Shown: piece by piece, positions 45,444 through 47,725 of the stretch
How the letters are laid out: each line of letters begins with the position of its first letter
Numbering within the stretch: the first letter of the stretch is position 1
Assembly (NCBI GenBank): GCA_903821145.1
Contig: CAIJKC010000079.1
Coordinates: forward strand, 1 to 47,725
DNA length: 47,725 nt
Source of the DNA: an uncultured Actinomycetes bacterium
GTDB lineage: Bacteria; Actinomycetota; Actinomycetes; Nanopelagicales; Nanopelagicaceae
Reading direction: 5' to 3'
Notes under the pieces: generated by a model
Told to the model about the DNA's origin: nothing
The model's database searches: none
The model's input: the letters and a program-made list of their open reading frames with translations, nothing else
Made by a program: the position numbers and the translations under genes

Positions 45444-46631
45444 ATGCGTGAGTATGTGAGGGTATTCCGGTATCCGGGCGCCCCATCGATGATTCTCGCC
45501 TCTTTCCCTGCCCGTCTTGCCTACGGGATGATCGGGCTGGGTCTCTATTTCAAGACCTACCACACGGTCCACTCCATCGCCTTCGCCGGTTTTGTTGCCG
45601 GCCTCAATGGCATCTCCGGATCCATCACCACCAGTCTTCGCTCAAAACTCTTGGATAAATTTGGGATGCGAACACCCCTCCGATTCTTTGTCCCTGCTTA
45701 CGCTTCATCAATTCTGGTTCTCAACTTCGTCCACTCCCGCGGGCTCTTAGTACTTGCAGCACTCCTCTTGGGAATGGCCGCCCCACCAATTAATCTCTCG
45801 ATCCGTCCGCTCTGGCGCAATATCGTCCCGCAAGAAGATATGCGACGAGCTCTTGCTATAGACACATCCGTCATGACAACGGCAACAATCCTTGGCCCAG
45901 TTCTTGTCACCTATCTCTCCTTGTCCAAGCACCCAGCCTCTGCTCTTATCACCTGTTCTGTGCTCATCTTTGTCGGTGGAATCTCGTTATCGATGCTCGC
46001 TATTACTAAACAGTGGAAGCCTGAGGTGAAGAGCGGTACTGAAGTCGGAATTTTCCGTGTCCCGGGTATTCGTCTTCTGATGATTGAGGGAATAATCATT
46101 GGTCTTGGAGCTGGAATGTTTCAGATTGCTGTTCCTGCTTTCACCTCCATTCGCCATGTGGAGCACCTCACCGGGACGATCTTTGCGGTCAGTAGTGTCT
46201 GCAGCATCATAGGTGCACTCCTAGCAGGACTCATTGGAAAGCGATTAACTCCCCTAAAGGCATTTGTGCGCAACTACTATCTCTGGGCACTTGTTGGATT
46301 ACCGCTGTGCTTCACCACACCTGGTTGGTCGCTCATGTTGATTGGTGGATTGGTTGGGTTAACAGTTGGATCACAACAGGTTTTCTACCTCGAAGTGATT
46401 GAGGCCGTCAGACCAAAGGGCACGGCCGCATCTGCACTGGGTTGGATGTGGACTGTTGAAGGTAGCGCCGCGTCAGTTGGTGCCTGGGTTGGTGGATCGC
46501 TCTCACAGGCATTCTCACCTCAGTTCTGTTTTGCATTGACGAGCGCATCTGTTGTTATTGGCGTGGTCATCGTTCACAAAGGTCAGGCACTTCTCAAAGC
46601 TGCTGACACCTTTGGTGGTCGAACCGATTAA
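45444..46631 (+). CDS. Major facilitator superfamily transporter, substrate unknown
   Basis: Membrane protein of 395 residues with about 11-12 hydrophobic helices in two halves, joined by a cytoplasmic loop near residue 185-210 (KQWKPEVKSGTE). It looks like an MFS efflux-type carrier: GFVAGLNGISGS after helix 2, RPLWRNIVPQEDMRRALAID after helix 4 in place of the usual loop motif, and GLTVGSQQVFYLEVIEAVRP in the second half. The start at 45444 is preferred over 45357 because hydrophobicity begins soon after and the -10 hexamer lies just ahead; the longer form would overlap the rpsA promoter. It is convergent with polA, their stop codons sharing TTAA. I cannot name a substrate. Confidence 0.82.
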   Translation: MREYVRVFRYPGAPSMILASFPARLAYGMIGLGLYFKTYHTVHSIAFAGFVAGLNGISGSITTSLRSKLLDKFGMRTPLRFFVPAYASSILVLNFVHSRGLLVLAALLLGMAAPPINLSIRPLWRNIVPQEDMRRALAIDTSVMTTATILGPVLVTYLSLSKHPASALITCSVLIFVGGISLSMLAITKQWKPEVKSGTEVGIFRVPGIRLLMIEGIIIGLGAGMFQIAVPAFTSIRHVEHLTGTIFAVSSVCSIIGALLAGLIGKRLTPLKAFVRNYYLWALVGLPLCFTTPGWSLMLIGGLVGLTVGSQQVFYLEVIEAVRPKGTAASALGWMWTVEGSAASVGAWVGGSLSQAFSPQFCFALTSASVVIGVVIVHKGQALLKAADTFGGRTD

Positions 46632-47725
46632 TGCGCAGCTAGATCCCAACTCTTTCCAATACCAATATTCACGTCCAGAGGTAGTGATAGTTCTACCGCG
46701 TTACCCATCTCCTCTTTAACCAGTGCAGAGAGCTTCTCGCTCTCCCCTGCCGCGATCTCAAAGATCAGTTCATCGTGAACCTGGAGCAGTAGCCGTGATT
46801 TCAACTTCTCTTTTGCCATGCGCCGTGCGACGTTGAGCATGGCTACCTTCATGATGTCCGCTGCCGAGCCCTGAATAGGCGCGTTCAGCGCCATCCGTTC
46901 TGCCACTTCACGTTGTTGGCGGTTCTCAGAGTTCAGATCTGGTAAGTAACGTCTGCGACCCAAGATCGTCTCGGTATAACCACGCTCACGTGCTTCGATA
47001 ACAACGCTCTTTAAGTAATCACGGATTCCACCGAAACGATCAAAGTAACTTCCCATTAAGGCTGAGGCTTCGGTCGGCGAAAGGTTCAATTGCTGCGCCA
47101 GGCCAAAGGCAGATAATCCATAAGCCAATCCATACGACATCGCCTTAATCTGTCTGCGCATTTCAGGATCAACGTCGGCTGCTTTGACGCCAAAGACTTG
47201 TGCACCGACTGTGGTGTGAAGATCCTCACCGCTCTTGAATGCGTCAATAAGCGCAGCATCTTTGGAAAGGTGAGCCATGATGCGCATCTCGATCTGGCTG
47301 TAGTCAGCTGTAAGGAGATCGACGAAGGGGTCGGCCGCAACGAAGCAGTCGCGAATCCGGCGGCCCTCCTCTGTCCTAACTGGAATGTTCTGCAAATTTG
47401 GATCCGTCGAGGACAAACGGCCAGTGGCTGTGATTGTCTGTTGGAAAGTTGTGTGAATTCGACCGTCGGAGGCAATCGCATTGAGGAGGCCATCTATAGT
47501 CGTGAGGAGTTTGGTTGTCTCACGAATACGTAAGAGATGAGCAAGGATTGGATGCGATGTTTTAGCAAAGAGTGTCTCAAGTGATTCAGCATCCGTGGTA
47601 AATCCAGTCTTGATCTTCTTGGTCTTCGGAAGGCCTAGTTCGTCAAAGAGAATGACCTGAAGTTGTTTAGGTGAGCCGACATTAAACTCGCGACCTGCCT
47701 CTTTATGGGCGGCGCTCGTCTCCCG
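46628..47725 (-). CDS. polA: DNA polymerase I, C-terminal polymerase part (runs off the window)
   Basis: Partial gene: the stop is at 46628 and the frame is open to the right edge, giving the last 365 residues. This is the family A polymerase domain: the REFNVGSPKQL thumb segment, TGRLSSTDPNLQNIP, motif A DYSQIEMRIMAH with the catalytic Asp, motif B RRQIKAMSYGLAYG (O helix) and motif C QVHDELIFE with the second catalytic Asp. The O-helix position that is Phe in E. coli is Tyr here, as in mycobacterial PolA. The 5'-nuclease part would lie outside the window. It is convergent with the MFS gene. Confidence 0.97.
   Translation of the reverse strand, partial: RETSAAHKEAGREFNVGSPKQLQVILFDELGLPKTKKIKTGFTTDAESLETLFAKTSHPILAHLLRIRETTKLLTTIDGLLNAIASDGRIHTTFQQTITATGRLSSTDPNLQNIPVRTEEGRRIRDCFVAADPFVDLLTADYSQIEMRIMAHLSKDAALIDAFKSGEDLHTTVGAQVFGVKAADVDPEMRRQIKAMSYGLAYGLSAFGLAQQLNLSPTEASALMGSYFDRFGGIRDYLKSVVIEARERGYTETILGRRRYLPDLNSENRQQREVAERMALNAPIQGSAADIMKVAMLNVARRMAKEKLKSRLLLQVHDELIFEIAAGESEKLSALVKEEMGNAVELSLPLDVNIGIGKSWDLAAH

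Overview
This window is ordinary core chromosome from an actinobacterium (phylum Actinomycetota), probably a small-genome lineage. The lineage call rests on RbpA, WhiA, a DUF3099 protein, a SufR-type regulator heading the suf operon, a mabA-inhA style fabG-fabI pair, and the order gap-pgk-tpiA-secG next to uvrC-rapZ-yvcK-whiA. By eye the base composition is near half G+C, low for the phylum. Genes are packed with 1-4 base overlaps and only one gap above 300 bases. This, with the loss of genes that usually sit in these clusters, suggests a streamlined organism, perhaps a planktonic group such as the Nanopelagicales. That last placement is inference; the 16S fragment present (about 80 bases) is too short to decide it.

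Layout, left to right; nearly everything is on the minus strand. (1) 1-630: the 5' end of a 16S rRNA gene with its leader and two tandem promoters, then the tyrS terminator. (2) 631-8041: tyrS and an arginine operon argC-J-B-D-R-H, headed by two ARG boxes; argF and argG are absent from their usual places. (3) 8056-13840: pheT, pheS, a SpoU/TrmH rRNA methyltransferase, rplT, rpmI and infC, the last with an AUC start codon and a structured leader. (4) 13846-17559: fabI, fabG, a small DUF3099 membrane protein (plus strand) and an ABC exporter. (5) 17578-23874: the complete SUF iron-sulfur assembly operon sufR-B-D-Rieske-C-S-U-T with a recognisable SufR operator. (6) 23953-29600, plus strand: ctaA and tkt-tal-pgi, closed by a strong bidirectional terminator. 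(7) 29684-33434: rbpA, secG, tpiA, pgk, gap. (8) 33594-43849: whiA, yvcK, rapZ, uvrC, uvrA, uvrB, coaE, placing the whole UvrABC excision system in one run. (9) 43943-47725: rpsA, a plus-strand MFS transporter, and the 3' part of polA, which runs off the window.

The genes are housekeeping: translation (tyrS, pheST, infC, rplT, rpmI, rpsA, 16S), arginine synthesis, fatty-acid elongation, Fe-S assembly, heme A synthesis, glycolysis and the non-oxidative pentose phosphate pathway, transcription (rbpA), protein export (secG), and DNA repair and replication (uvrABC, polA).

I saw no mobile element, prophage, CRISPR array, defence system or tRNA, and no wholly new system. The interesting signals are regulatory: ARG boxes, a SufR operator overlapping a proposed leaderless start, a repeated leaderless promoter layout (a -10 hexamer six bases before the start codon), an infC leader carrying a near-copy of the 16S rRNA 3' end, and 10-bp phased repeats upstream of secG. 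Missing cluster members (argF, argG, ctaB, zwf-opcA-pgl) are also worth checking.
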